64,000 nt of DNA from Ustilaginoidea virens (GCF_000687475.1 NC_057319.1:5446001-5510000); one strand, 5' to 3'; shown: positions 47,950-60,902, numbered from the stretch's first letter. The notes: generated by a model not told the origin, from the sequence alone. Numbers and translations: made by a program.

Positions 47950-50900
47950 AACCGCTATTTTCGTTAGACTAATTCGTGCCCTGAATATCGTTATCAGCGA
48001 AAATAGGTACTATTACTAATGATAGCTCCAAATTAGTAGTCAAGCTGATATCCCGATATAATTGGGATATCTGGTATGATTATATTTAAAAGTGTGCTTT
48101 GGAGGATAATATTTGGATATTCGTTGACCCTAAGGGCTCGGCGATACTAAATATACCTCTTCTGCCGGCGTAGGAATTGGATGAACCTATCTATTTTATA
48201 TAGGCATTAGTATCAATACCTATATCGGCAGTAATAGCCGATTCATTAATAAAAGCTGCAGATCGTACCCCTTCTGCAAATACTAGAGCTGCATTAGCAG
48301 CTAGGGCATTATCAGCAGCACTAACGGTAAGAATAAGAACAATCCGGCTATAGTAAGTTAAGAATATTGAAGAAAACCACCACTTTAAGCCGATATAATG
48401 CCCTAGTGGTATTAGTACTGCAGAATGGATGAAATAAGCTAATATTTGGTATAACTTTTAGAACGACTATTATATAATGTTTAGTTGGAATCTTCGAGTA
48501 TATACGGTATGGTTTGAATTAATGCTGAGCCTTAGCTATAAGATATTAGTGGCAGGCGATCGGAACATTCGAGGAAAAATTTAATGCCTAATAGAACGTA
48601 TACAATTAGTTTAGCTTATTATCTGGGAATACCTCGAAGAAAAATTCAAATAGGCTATATAATATAACCTCAGAAGATATAATATGGAGGAATAGTTTAA
48701 CGAAATCTCTATATTGTATAAGCGATTAGTGCGAATAGACTCGATCTTTATTAATAGGAATATACCTACTAAATAGCTAGCAGAAGCTCTTCGTTAAAAG
48801 TATCCTGCCTTTAAGGAAAAAATCCTTAATCGAATAGTAAAAGCATAGGAATAGAATAAATATCTTAATTTTCTAATGACTATTAAATATATTCAGTAGA
48901 AATAAGAGCTAGAAGAGAAGGGGAAGGTTAGTAGTAGTTATATAGTATTTGTGACTAACGATACTAAACCTTTATTGTAAGCTGCTTCTAGCGATACTTT
49001 AACTTTATTTTCGGCAGAGAAAAAGACCTGCAAATACTATAGTAAGCCTTATATAGTAAAGGGGCCTTATTATAAGAATTATTAGATATTAACTTTATTA
49101 ATAGCTCTAAACTATTTAAAAAATAGGATTAGTAAGAAAAGCTAGGAAGCTATATATAAAAAGATAAAAAAGGAATCTAAAGAGGTGTAAGATATATTTA
49201 AAGCCTTTTAAGATAAATATAAGGGCAAAAGCAAAAGCAAAAGTAATAATAATAATAATAAGGAAGAAGATAGATTAATAGAGAAAGAAAAGGAAGATAA
49301 GGTATTTATAATATTTATTCTTTCTATAGGAACTTACCCGGATAATTTAGGCCTTTTGAAGTCTTATATTATGCTTAATAGTGGCGCTTTAATATACGTT
49401 TTCAATAATATGAAGTGGTTTACTAATATCGACTATAATATCGATGAGCACCTCGTTTGTAATACTTATAATAGTATTTTAAAAGTTCTCAGTATTAGCT
49501 CTATTCGAATTATATTATAGGATAGAAGGGCTATTACCTTTACTGATATTCTATATAATCTAATAATTATGGCGAATCTTCTTGCTATAAAAAAGATAAG
49601 AAATAAGGGATTATTTTGGAATAATAAAGTCGATAAGATTTACCTACGGAAAAATAGTCAATAAGAAGTTATCTTTTAAGTTTCTTAGGTAGAAGAAAGG
49701 CCCTATATCCTCTACTAAAGTAGCGGAAATAATATGCCTATAGATGAATTTATTATAAGGGCTTAAAATAAAGCCTTAATTATTAATAAAGCCTATTTGG
49801 CTTAAGGAGATAGCCGCTAGCCTAAAACTTCGATGAAAATGCCTTATGCTATCTAGTATATACGTTTTAGGCACTTAGGTTAGGATTTGATGGATTATAT
49901 CTTTAAGGATGTATTATAGATGCCTAAGGAAAAAGAAGCTTCAAATTGTAAGGTTTATAATAGCGTGAAAATCGTAAAGTAGATATTACGGTTATTTTAT
50001 AAGCTCTCAATGCCTTAAGAACCCTTTAAAGTAGTCTCTTTCGATCTATTTCTATAAGCTACTGCTTTCAACGGTAATAAATATATAGCGTTATTCACCT
50101 ACCGATTTATAGGAATAAAGTATATTTTTACGATACCTAGAAAGACCGATTTACCTAGATGCTAGCTAATTTTCGAGAATTGAGTTTTATGCCTATATAA
50201 TATAGCGATTGTAATGGTTATCTCTAATAACGAAATAGCGCTTTAGACTAGTAATAGTCGGGAAGAAGCTAAGCGGAAAGGTATTATAATTCGAAATTCG
50301 AGCCCTAGTTACTAATATTAGAACGGTTATACTAAATGTTTTAGGGGGGTATTAAAGACGAAAATGGCCCTTCTTAATATATAAGTAGGCTTTCCTAAGG
50401 AGTTGTGGCCTATTATAGCCGAAGTAGCGGTATATTTACTAAATTGAAGCCCTAGGAAGTCAGAAAGACCTTACGATAACTGGAAGTTACCTCTTTAAAT
50501 ACTTTAATTTTGGCTCTATAATAATAAGCCCGCCTAGAAATACCTACCGGCAGATATTCGTCCACAAATTCACTACCTCTACGCCTATAGATGTAAGGCT
50601 TTTGTAATAACTTGCGATAGGATGTTATAGAAAGGTCCGAAGCTTAATTAAAGAGCTTATATCGGGTATTTAGCAGGCTATATCTCGACCACTTAGTACC
50701 TAATTTGGGTGCCTTCATTAAAAAGAAGCTACTAATTTAATTCTAGTTATATTACATTCGATAAGACCATTTTTTATTAAAATAAATGCTATATACTGAT
50801 TTTTGAATAATAGAAAGAGGCCCTAAATAGCCTTATCGGTAATATTGAAGAAATACCTATTATTGACGACTTTGAACTTATATTATCTAGGAATTCAATT

Positions 50901-52770
50901 AAAAATATTTTTACTAATAATCCTATTATTAAATAGGCACTAGAGGCATAAAATGAAGCTACTAATAATGCCCCTTAACTAATGGAAATTGATCTTAAGG
51001 TTATAGACTACCCCGAAGAAGCTATCGCTTAAGTGATACTACCGTCTTTACTATTTTCGCTTAAGCCTAATGATAAACTTGAGCCGATTACTCCCTTTAA
51101 TGATATATTCTTTATAAAGCTCGAAGGAAATACTTATAATATATTCGCAGCTTCTATTGCGAAGCCTTTGGCTATAATAGAGGCACTATATATTACGAAT
51201 ATACCTAAAGAGCCGGCGATATAGAAGGAGCTTAGAAAGCACCCTAAGCGCGAGGAATTTATCGCTATTGCGAAAGAAGAATATTTAAAGGTTATAAATA
51301 GGGAGATTAGGTGTATTATTTAACGAAATGATTTATCTATTGACCTTTGGATTAAGCTATTAGACCTAAAGTAGGTATTTGCCTATAAATGGGACTAAAA
51401 TGGGTATCTCACCGGTTATAAGGCACGATTGTGCGTTTATAGTGATTAATAACCTTATGATCTTTATAATACCCGGGTAGTAGCACTTACGGTATGTATA
51501 TTTCGGCTTCTTATGGCGTTAATATGCTTTTTTGACCTGGAAATGCACTAATATGATTTCGTTATAGCCTTTCTTAATGCACCACTTGACGAGACTATCT
51601 ATTGCAAATAACCCGACGGATTCCACGATAGTTTTATATTTATTAGGTTATTACATGCCTTATACGGGCTTCGAAGGTCTCTGCTATTATAGTTTAAAGA
51701 GTTATTACGATTCCTATTATAATGAGGCTTCAAATAGGTCTACGAGGACCCCTATATTTTTATCAACAGCTTCCTTATTGTGTTCTTCTATATTAATGAC
51801 CTAGTCGTGCTTTATTATAAGTCACAGATAGAGGCATTCGAATCGTTCTATATAGTATTAATGGCGGCATTTAAGATTAAGGATCTCGGCGAGCTATAGT
51901 GGTTCCTAGCAATTAAGGTTATTTGTAATTATACGGCCGGAAAGTTGTGGCTTATATAGAGGGCTTATTTCGATAAGCTGGCGATAAAATATAACCTTAT
52001 TGCGTTTGATGATGCTAAGGACCGCCTTCCGGAGTACCTGCTATATACTGTAAGATTTGAGGCATTCGATAGGATAGCTGAACCATACGATACGAAGCGA
52101 TACTAATTAATAGTAGGCTTATTGGTATATCCGATTATAATTATAAGGCCTGAATTAGGCTATATTAGATTATAGCTATTAAGATTCCTTTAAAATCCGG
52201 GTCTAGACTATTTACAAGCCGTAAGGAAGGCACTCGACTATAACTATACGTGGAAGAATACCGCGATAGAATTCCAGGCTAATATAGTAGAAATAGAGGC
52301 ATTTTTTGATGCTTCCTATACCGACGATATTACGACGCGACGAAGCAGTCAGGGCTATATAATTAAGCTCTTTGGCGGCCCGATTATATATAAATCGGGT
52401 CAATAGGATACTATTACGATATCATTAATAGAGGCAGAGCTTCTTGCGATATCTTATACGGCAAAGGAGGTCATCGCCTTTAAGAGATTGTGCGAGGAAG
52501 TTGGGCTCTAATTGTGTGCCGATATCTCTATAATTCAATGCGATAATATCTAGACTATTCGCCTGTTGAAGGAGGAATTCTTTAAGCTTATAATACGGCT
52601 TCGTTATATAGATATTTATTACTATTAGTTACACTAGGAGGTTTAGAAAGGAACGATTGATATTACGTGGGTTCTAATAGGCAATATGGTTGCTAACGGT
52701 TTTATAAAGCCCCTGATAGGCCAGAAATTTGAAATCTTCCGCTAGCAGCTTAGGCTCGTTATTTTAAAAG
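47950..52770 (+). pseudogene. Copia-E gag-pol pseudogene
   Basis: Read through its stops, the domains are Gag with a knuckle at 49029-49073 (CKYYSKPYIVKGPYY, from a CxxC-x4-H-x4-C with Cys/His turned to Tyr), and protease LNSGALIYV at 49374-49400 (DSGA with Asp to Asn). Integrase has a core Asp (SFDLF, 50043), a second Asp (SDCNG, about 50205) and NGYTKCFRG at about 50320 where the catalytic Glu is Lys. RT has AFLNAPLDETIYC (about 51568), LYGLRRSLLL (about 51660) and FYINDLVVL (about 51800, first Asp of DD to Asn). RNase H has DASYTDDITTRRSSQGYIIKL at 52290-52370 and IEAELLAISYTAKE at 52425-52465. No open frame is longer than about 75 codons. Confidence 0.8.
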
Positions 52771-52799
52771 GATCCTATAATACTAGACTGCAGTCTTAT

Positions 52800-53151
52800 T
52801 GTTGGTGTCACATCAAGGGGTACCCAGTTGTACGTAGGGTTGCGCGCGTGGTATCAAGTACCGTAAGGTCACCGGTCAAAGGTATGATTACTTCTTTGAT
52901 TATGACTGACTAACTAAGAGGAAAGAAAGGAAGCAAAAGAGTAATTACACGATATGGCCTTTTTGTGCGTACCGCTGTCACGTGCATCGGCGCAGTCGGG
53001 CCGGGCTGCCCGCATGCCCTACCGGGCTCAGGGGTAAAGGGGCAAAAGGGGCCAAAGTGGCCACATCGTGCGCATCGGGTGTGCGCGGCACATCCGTCGC
53101 AATATGCCCAATTGGTGCCCAATTGGGCACCTTGCGACAGCGATTCCGACA
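52800..53151 (-). repeat. LTR-B, inverted; probable 3' LTR of Copia-B
   Basis: The minus strand starts TGTCGGAATCGC and matches the solo LTR-B at 63337-63678, except for a diverged last 25 bp or so (ends ACACCAACA). It lies just beyond the Copia-B RNase H end, with a purine-rich AAAGAGAGAAG shortly before it in element orientation, which fits a 3' LTR. There are no target duplications (CTTAT/CTGGC). GC-rich and little mutated. Confidence 0.7.
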
Positions 53152-53474
53152 CTGGCAGCTTCTCTCTTTATAGAAGCAAACATCGGAATCGCTATAATGT
53201 AAAGCGCACACATAGAAAGAAAAGTGCGGCGCAGTCTCGGTAGGTTGTGCCGCCGATAACGCCGTCGCGCCGCGCGGCCGGCTTATACAGGCTCATACCG
53301 TACAGCCGGTATGTTGAATATCGCAGAAAAGGGGCAGCAGTAAACATAGGAAAAACGGCCGCATTGAACACAACATTGAATATAGGAAAATCCACACACT
53401 TGCCACTCATTATATCACTAATACCTTCCAAACGCAGTCAGATATTGACCGGCCTCTTTACCTACCCTTCCACA
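53152..53474 (-). other. Copia-B 3' region between RNase H and LTR-B
   Basis: This is GC-richer text following the RNase H reading frame (GISDIMSGKCVDF and onward). It contains a second TCGGAATCGCTATAATG-like echo of the LTR-B end at about 53172-53200. No separate gene is seen. Confidence 0.5.
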
Positions 53475-54358
53475 CGTATAATAGCCTGATTTCGGTCGAT
53501 AAAGGTCTTAAGGGCTTTATTAGGCGTTCCCTTAGTTATTGTATCGGCGAGATTATTATTCCCATTGATCTAACGGATCTTATAAATCTCCCGGCGCTTG
53601 TATGACTGTCGTAGGGCTATAATATCTATTATGAGCCTCTTTTCCTTAGTAGTACCTAGCTTAATAAGGCATTCGTACAGCGAAAACGAATCCGTATATA
53701 TAACCGTGGGGATCTTCGGCAATCCCAGCCTGCTGGTAATTATGTTGAGGGTCGTGCCTATCGCGTATGCGATATCGACCTTTTGCACTATACTATATAG
53801 CTCCGAAGCGAGTGCGCTACGTATTACCCGCTTGCTCTTTATAGAGCTATAAGTAATGATATTACCGGTCAGCTGGAAGGCATTATCTATAGTATCTGCC
53901 TCATTCCCTAGCACAATCACGTAACCAATCTGGGAGCTTAAATCTTTGTTGTTAGCAAAGGATCCGTCAATAAATATAAAGATCTTAGCTGTGGTAAGGG
54001 CCAAATTGATGTACCGTAAGCTACGATCCTGGTTATCGCACTGCTATTAAAGGCGCTTATTCAACCTTGCGATATCTTTAGGGTTAGGTTGCTAGTATTG
54101 TGCTGCGATAGACAGGTTAAAGGATGCCTTGGGCTGGCAGACTATAGCCACATAAGCACCGCGAGCGCGTTGCTCGATATAATTATGCTATACTGTGGGT
54201 GTATTCTTATCGATGGTGGCGATCTTTTTGCTTTGGCCTTTCTGGCATAATGTTATTGTGCCGTCGGTAGTGACCGTCAGCATACATCCGTTGAATATTA
54301 GGGGCACGGTTAGTGATAGCCTCGTCTTAGGCTTGGCATTAAAGCCTGCCTTAGTAAG
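53475..54358 (-). pseudogene. Copia-B RNase H and RT C-terminus pseudogene
   Basis: A 144-codon open stretch (53570-54004) is a complete-looking copia RNase H: IDGSFANNKDLSSQIGYVI, then ASELYSIV, then YTDSFSLYECL, giving the D..E..D catalytic set. Upstream (54004-54358, minus) lies the RT-RNase H connection (NGCMLTVTTDGTITLCQKG-like). Downstream NNNLADTITKGTPNKALK resembles the end of copia pol. In-frame stops on both sides make it a pseudogene. The other half of the gene lies beyond 61683. Confidence 0.82.
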
Positions 54359-55103
54359 TGTTAAAATCCTATAGTAGCCTACTAGGCTGCTGGCCTTATG
54401 CCCTACTGGCCTACTAACCTTCTGGCCCTTATACCGCCTCTTGGACTTATGGTAGTATTACCTTAGGCCTTTGCCTTTTACCTTAAGGATTTTCAGTGGA
54501 TTATTTACTGTATATCAAGTAAGGTAGGCCTTGTTGAAAAGGTGTGGCATTGCTAAATTAGCGTGGTTGCCTACTAGCGTGGTGGCGGCCTACTAGCGTG
54601 GTGTGGCATTGCTAAATTAGCGTGGTGGCCTACTAGCGTGGTGGCTAGTCCACTAGTGTGGTAGTTAGTCACTAGCGTGGTGACTAATTACTAGTGCGGT
54701 GGTTAGGGTGGTTAGAAAGGTCGGATATAGCGGGGTTGCTGACGTATCATAGCGAGCATTACGGGGAGCCCTCTTACTAGCTTCCCTGGATGCCTAGGCC
54801 CACCCCTCCTTCGTGTATATATAGGATAGCTTTCCCCCTTCTTTCTAGATAGTAGAAGGGCAGCACAATCGAGTCTATTAATGCACTATATGCCTCTTAA
54901 CTTCTTACCTTCCCTGCGTTTTCTGGTTATCTTATATTTGCCTTGCCTTTACACTTGCCCTGCTTTATAGCACTTGTATAGTCTTAAGACTTAGTGAAAA
55001 ATCTAGTATTATACTAAGATTAGTTCACAGGTCGCAGACAGTCTTATGCCATCTAGCTAGCTAGTAAGGCTTTGCTTTTATAGTGACCTTGAGAATTGCA
55101 ATA
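54359..55103 (+). repeat. Copia-A 5' LTR, copy 4 (745 bp)
   Basis: It starts TGTTAAAATCC and ends GAATTGCAATA; short subtype. The sub-repeat array is at about 54570-54705. Six of the seven differences from the 3' LTR are A here against G there. Confidence 0.95.
54811..54826 (+). promoter_or_regulatory. Possible LTR TATA box
   Basis: GTGTATATATAGGATAG is kept at the same place in every Copia-A LTR, even in strongly mutated copies. It would put transcription start in the middle-to-3' part of the LTR, as expected for an LTR promoter. Confidence 0.45.
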
Positions 55104-55118
55104 GGTTATGAGCCCGGG
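55104..55118 (+). promoter_or_regulatory. Primer-binding site, initiator tRNA-Met anticodon arm type
   Basis: GGTTATGAGCCCGGG lies directly after the 5' LTR and is identical in all three copies that retain a 5' end. Confidence 0.75.
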
Positions 55119-55868
55119 TTTTACTTCTTTGTTTTAACCCTACCTTTTTGTGTTCACCCCTTGGTCTCTTTTGCTTATTAGTACTACTAATATAGCTATC
55201 CTTTGGTATCTTCGGCTTACCCTTATTAATTTCGGCTTACCTATTATCACCTTTGGCTTACCCTTATTACCTACGGTATTACCCTGCGGCAATCAACGGC
55301 GTACCTAACGGCAACTTACAGCGTAACCTCACGGCACTTTTAGCGTAACCTTACGTTATTTTCGGCGTAACCTACGGCACCTACGGATTTTATAGTGTGA
55401 TATCTACCATACTATACCACTGTATAACACCTTTGCACCTAGTGTACGACACCTACTGCACTGTACGGCACCTGTTATACTCTTCCACTTATAGCACTTT
55501 TGGTACGGCATTTACGGCACCTTTTATATTACGGCACCTATAGCACCTACGGCACCTACGGCACCTACGGCACTTACGGCACCTTTATATTACGGCACCA
55601 TATAAGCACCTTGAATACCAACGCTATAATACGGACTTGCACAACGCCTACGGCATCCGTGCTTTTTTATATTGAGACCTGCCGCTATATTCTGCGGTTA
55701 CCTTTTATAGTAGGCTACTAGCCACTATATTTACTAGCTGTCTAGCTAGTTACTCGGTTATTTTACCAGTTATTCGACTATTTTGCTAGCTATTTAGCTA
55801 GTTATTTCTCTGTTTTTACAACTATCGGCACCATTTTTCAACGGATTTTTAAACCCTTTTTGCCCACT
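55119..55868 (+). other. Copia-A copy 4 leader with 9-bp repeats and a small ORF
   Basis: This 750-nt leader contains TACGGCACC tandem units (about 55510-55590) and earlier CGGCTTACC/ACGGCAAC-type words. A 73-codon ORF (55500-55721) encodes a Gly-Thr-Tyr repeat and a tail ending FIVGY, and differs little from that of copy 3. It lies about 150 nt upstream of gag. Whether it is translated is unknown. Confidence 0.65.
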
Positions 55869-58800
55869 ATAGCAGAGTCAGGATCCTATAAGGTCCCTGA
55901 ATCCGATACTAAAGTTGATACTAATGCATAGCTACAGCTAGATATAGACGATATGAAATCCCAGATGAATATACTAACTGACCTTATACAGGGCCTAGTT
56001 AGTAGGCAAAATAACGACACCCAGGCTACCCAGGCTACTAATAAGAAGCCTACTAAAGCCACTGAAGCTGGACCTTCCACTAAGACTACCACTAAAGACG
56101 ATAATAGTAAAGCTAATATTATAGAAATCGACTAACCTTCTACTCCTATAAAATATAAGGGTAAAGAGCCTATTTATACAACGCCACCAACAACTATCAC
56201 CAACCAAATTAGTGATGGGGCTATTAAGGAATTAGCTAAGACTGCCAACCGCTTTAAAGAGTCCTAGAAGCTAAAAAGCCCTTATAATTTCGACCAGTAG
56301 AAGCAGGCCCTTACTATACAACTTCGGGCCTTTAAAATAGCTAATTTTATCAACGACCCTTCTATAGCAAGGCACTTTAATAAGTCTGAGCAGGCACTTC
56401 TACTACTAATGCTAAAAAATAGCTGTGGTGAAGAAGCTGTAGAGGCTATAGACTAGTATAACGACCCAGAGGAAGCCTACCTTTTACTAGTGGCCCAGTA
56501 TTACCACTCACCAGAAGTACAGCAGGCACACTTATACCCTACCTTTCACACCCTTACATTTACCGGTTATAAGGGCACCTTAGAGGCTTTTAATAGCGAA
56601 TTTAACAGCTATATTTCTCGCCTCAGAATCCTAGGTTCTAAGATCGACTCTTTCGACCAAGTTAACCAATATCTTTAGGCTGTAGAGGGGGTATTTACCC
56701 GCTGGACGGAACGCCAACGCTCTATGATTAGGGCTTATAGCGCCCAGGGTGTTATTAACAGCAGCAAATTTAACCTCCAGTATTTTATGGTTGACCTACT
56801 AGAAGAACAGCGTTCTAAAGGGTCTAATAAAGTAGCTGCTAATAATAACCCTAAGCAGCTTAAGGCTTCTAAAGACTCTAAGAATAAAGGGTCTACTAAT
56901 ACCGCTTCTACTAATAATAGTAAGAATAATTCTACTAATAATAGGAAAAAGAAGCAGCAACAGAAGAAGAAACAAGACTCTAGCAGCAATCAGCAAGATG
57001 TCGAAGCCTTTATTATAGGCAATTATAATACCCAGGATACTAATATATCCTATTCCTCTTCTTCTTCCACTATATCCACTGATATAAGCTATAGTGCTAA
57101 ATCAGGCGGTAGGACCCCTAAGGATGCCCTCCTTTATAATACCGGCTCTACTTATCATATTATTAATGATAAGAAGCATTTCACCACTTTTCACCATTTT
57201 GAGAAGGATGATAAGCCTATAATTACTACTGGTGGTAGACCTATTTCCCCTACTAGTTAGGGCACAGCACGATTTACTGTGCTACAGGGCGTCAATCCTA
57301 CAAAATGGGGTATTATAGAGCTCAAGAATGCCCTATATATTCCTACCTTAGATATTAACATTATTAGCGGTATAAAGCACTATGCCGCTAAAAGGGTACT
57401 AATTAAAAATCAGCTTTAGTCAGCAAGCCGTAAATGCATCGGCATTTTTAACTTCGAAAAATACGGCTTTTTCCTTCCACAGAAAGGAATAGACACACCA
57501 CTACTGCATCAACCTTGCAGCCACTATACTAATAGTATAGTAGTAGAGGTCCCCAGCCCTACTAACCCTGCTAATTATAGTGATCCTAAGGAAACTACTA
57601 TTACCCCCGTTCCTACTACTGCGACTAGTAAGGAACCTGTAGAGGCTACTAGCCCTACTACCCGACCTTCCGCTATTACGACTAGCGAAGACCCTATAGA
57701 GGTTACTAACCCTACTCCTGCCCCTATAGCTGCTAATACAGAATATCAGAAGCTATTACAATTAGCCGGCATTTGGCATATACGGCTAGGGCATATAGGT
57801 ATTCAGCTGCTTAAAAAGACCTATGCTAATACCCCTGGTCTACCTAACCTTAATAAGGTTAAAGATGCTGATTTTCGCTGTCTAGCCTGTATACAGGCTA
57901 AGAAGGTTAGAAGACCTTCTAAAGATGCGATACCTAATCCAGCTAAATGTCTGGATATTATAGAAGGTGATACTTTTGCTATATCACCCACACCATACAA
58001 TAAACGACCTGTTGCCCTTATATTAGTGGACAGAAAATCCCGATTCCGTTAGCTTTACTTACTGCCTAATAGGGAAGGCACTATTGTTTTTAAAGCATTA
58101 CAGAGCTTTATACAGAGCCTACAGGTCAGATATAGTAAAACGCCTGTTGAATTCCACTATGATGGTGGAAATGAAATCAACAAAATGCTTAGTGATTGGC
58201 TTATCGAACAGGGTATAGCTTTTAATACCTCTTGCCCTTATATTCACGAACAAAACGGCCTAGCTGAGCGCTCCATTAGGGTTATAGCTGATAGGCTACG
58301 TGCTACCATGGCCTGGTCAAGGCTACCATCTAACCTCTGGTCCGCTATAATTACTAGCGTTGTTATGCTAGTAAATATAACAGCAGTTACTAACAGACCT
58401 TCTAGCCCCTATCAGGAGCTACTAAAGGATTACGACCAGATAACACCGGAGCACTACCCTGACCTTATTAACCTTAGGGCTATTGGAGCAGCTATTGAAG
58501 TGCTTATACCACACGAAAAGCGTGTAAAAAGCCGCAAATTAGCGCCCCGTACCGAGCCTGGTAGGCTCCTTGCCACTCTAGGTAATAATACTTACCTAGT
58601 CTACCTTCTAAAGAAGAAGGTTGTTACTAAAACAACTTTTATTACCTTTATTCATCAAAATGAAGGTATAGGCCCTATTTCTACTGGCCTAGAAGGAGAC
58701 TTTCACAGAGGGCAAAATACAGGTTCAGAGGGGGTATCTAGCAGAGAACCTGCTATTTTACTGGATGACCTTGAAAGCATGCCGGACCCTACTAACCTTA

Positions 58801-60811
58801 CTAACATTACTAATACTAATGTTATACCGGATGACCTAGAAAGCATGCCGGACCCTACTAATTTTACCAGCGTTACTAACACTAATGCTACCTTGGATAA
58901 CCGTCCTATAATACAGTCCCCGGCTACTGCAAAGGATGATCTTATAGATATCCTTACTAGCCTTAATCCTACCGACCTTGCTGGCCCTATTGGCCCTGCT
59001 AATCCTACCGACCTTACTGGCCCTACTGGCCTAGCTGGCCCTACCGACCCTACTGGCCCTACCGACGTATTCCCTCAGGAAGGTAATATCTTACACCACC
59101 TGATATGGGATTCCTGCTATGCAGCTAAGCGTAAGCTAGCTAAAAGGCCCCCGATGGTACGCCTAATAGCTGGAAGGATGTGCTACGAAGCCCTGAAAAA
59201 GACCTTTGGATAAAGGCATTATTTAAGGAATTTGAGCAGCTATTGGATACTAAAGTCTTCCAATTTATTCCTAAGTCTAGCGTTCCTATTGATAGGAAAA
59301 TTATACGCAATAGGCCTGTTTTTCGGGTTAAAAAGGATGCTAATAATCAGCCTATAAAATATAAGGCTAGATTAGTTGTTAAGGGCTTTATGCAAGTCGA
59401 AGGAAAGGATTTTCAGCATACTTATGCTTCTACCTCTATTCCACCTACCTGGAGGGTTATACTGGCTTTGGCTGCTAGTAATAACTGGGAAATAGAGCAA
59501 ATTGACTTTATAGGTGCCTTTCTGAATAGCGAGCTTTCTGAGACTATTTATATGGATATCCCTGACGGATTTCTTGAATTTACAGAAAGCCTACTAACTA
59601 ATAGCGATAGCAAGCTTTGGTCTGATATTCAGCGACAACGGCTACTAACTTTGCTTAAAGAAGCTGGATTTAACCCTTCTATTAAGCAAGCTATCTTACT
59701 AAAGAAGGCCCTATACGGGCTAAAACAAGCACCCCGCGAATGGCAACACCGGCTAAAAGACCTGATTTCTAGTGAAGGTTTTTTACCTTTAGCTTCTGAT
59801 GCTGCCGTCTTTTATAATAAGCAAACCAGCACCTTTATCGTCACCTATGTTGACGATTGCCTATTAGTTGGTCCAAATATAACTTATATTAACCAGCTAA
59901 AAAGGAAATTTCATAAGGTCTATGCTATAGAAGACCGCGGTCCGGCTTCCTTTTTCCTAGGCGTACAAATTATACGAAATAGGAAGGAAGGTTTATTGTG
60001 GCTACACCAAGCCCAATTTATAGCAGAGGTCTTAGCTAAATTCGGCTTACAGGATACTAAACCTCAGCTTATTCCACTTCAACCAGGGATTCTAAATGAA
60101 TCTAGTGGAAAAGACCTTAGCCCTACTGATCAGAGCCTTTATCAGAGCCTTACTGGCACTATAATGTGGCTTATGATGATGACTAGGCCCGACCTAGCAT
60201 TTCCTACCCAATACCTCTCCCGGTTTATGTCCAAGGCAACTAATGTACATCTAAATGCTGCGAAAGGCAGCTTTAGCTACCTTAAAGGCACTGAGAACCA
60301 AGCTATTTGCTTTAGTGCTACTAAAAGCAACCAACAGCCTATTATAACCGCTTATTCTGATAGCGATTTTACTGGCTGTAAAGAAACCTCTAAATCTACT
60401 GGAGGCTTCCTGACTACTATTAATAGTGGTCCTATTAGCTGGCATTCTAAGAGAGCCTCTTTAGTAGTGCTTTCTACTTTAGAAGCTGAATCTGATGCAT
60501 TACTTGAGACTATCCGTGAGGTACAGTGGCTTTCTAACCTTTGTAAGGAGCTGGAAATTGATATTGTACGCCCTATACCGCTATACTGCGATAACCAGGG
60601 CTCCATTTCGAATTCTAACGACCCTAATCAGCATGCTCGCACTAAGCATACGCTATTAAAATTCCGGTATATTAGGGAGCAAGCCCAGCTGGGCTTGGTT
60701 AAAATTACCTACTTACCTACTAATAGTATGCCTGCTGATGGTCTTACGAAGCCACTGCCGGGCCCTAAATTTACTAGGTTCCGCGAGTTACTAGGTCTTA
60801 GGGCCTGCTAA
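55869..60811 (+). pseudogene. Copia-A copy 4 gag-pol, nearly intact
   Basis: One frame of about 1,647 codons when the single deletion is allowed for; no gag-pol frameshift signal is needed. The start is ATA (ATG in copy 2). Gag is at about 55869-57000 with a K/Q-rich basic tract (RKKKQQQKKKQ, about 56942-56978) and no CCHC knuckle. Protease NTGSTYHIIND (about 57138) has its Asp as Asn. Integrase (about 57760-58680) has the H-x3-H/CLAC zinc finger, a core Asp (EGDTF), DGGNE and NGLAERS all kept. The linker (about 58760-59090) has 22-residue and GPT repeats. A 1-nt deletion at about 59145 shifts the frame. RT-RNase H (59180-60811) is open with YVDDCLL and SDSDFTG..LEAESDAL. In-frame stops (TAG for CAG or TGG) remain in Gag, at the end of protease and in integrase. 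Confidence 0.93.
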
Positions 60812-60902
60812 CTTATACTAACTTATATTAACTTACTAAGGTTTTTCCTATGTTTTTCCTTAGCACTTTTATTGCATTTTCTTTCACTATCCTTTATACG
60901 AC

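Larger units (their letters stand above)
47492..52799 (+). mobile_element. Copia-E, Ty1/copia remnant without a recognisable 3' LTR
   Basis: The element has a probable 5' LTR, a primer site, gag with zinc knuckle, protease, integrase, RT and RNase H in copia order, all with RIP-type stops. The 3' LTR expected after RNase H (about 52760) is missing; the sequence instead meets the inverted LTR-B at 52800. It differs from Copia-A in sequence, primer-site type and Gag architecture. Confidence 0.82.

Noticed and set aside
53028..53243. Overlapping ORFs around 52910-53243 and 63296-63528
   Set aside because: They are read from LTR-B on both strands; no domain, and they vary with indels between copies.
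55869..57260. Stop-codon reassignment (TAG read as Gln or Trp) in Copia-A
   Set aside because: TAG replaces both CAG and TGG, differs between copies and occurs only in repeats; host genes end and read normally. RIP explains it.
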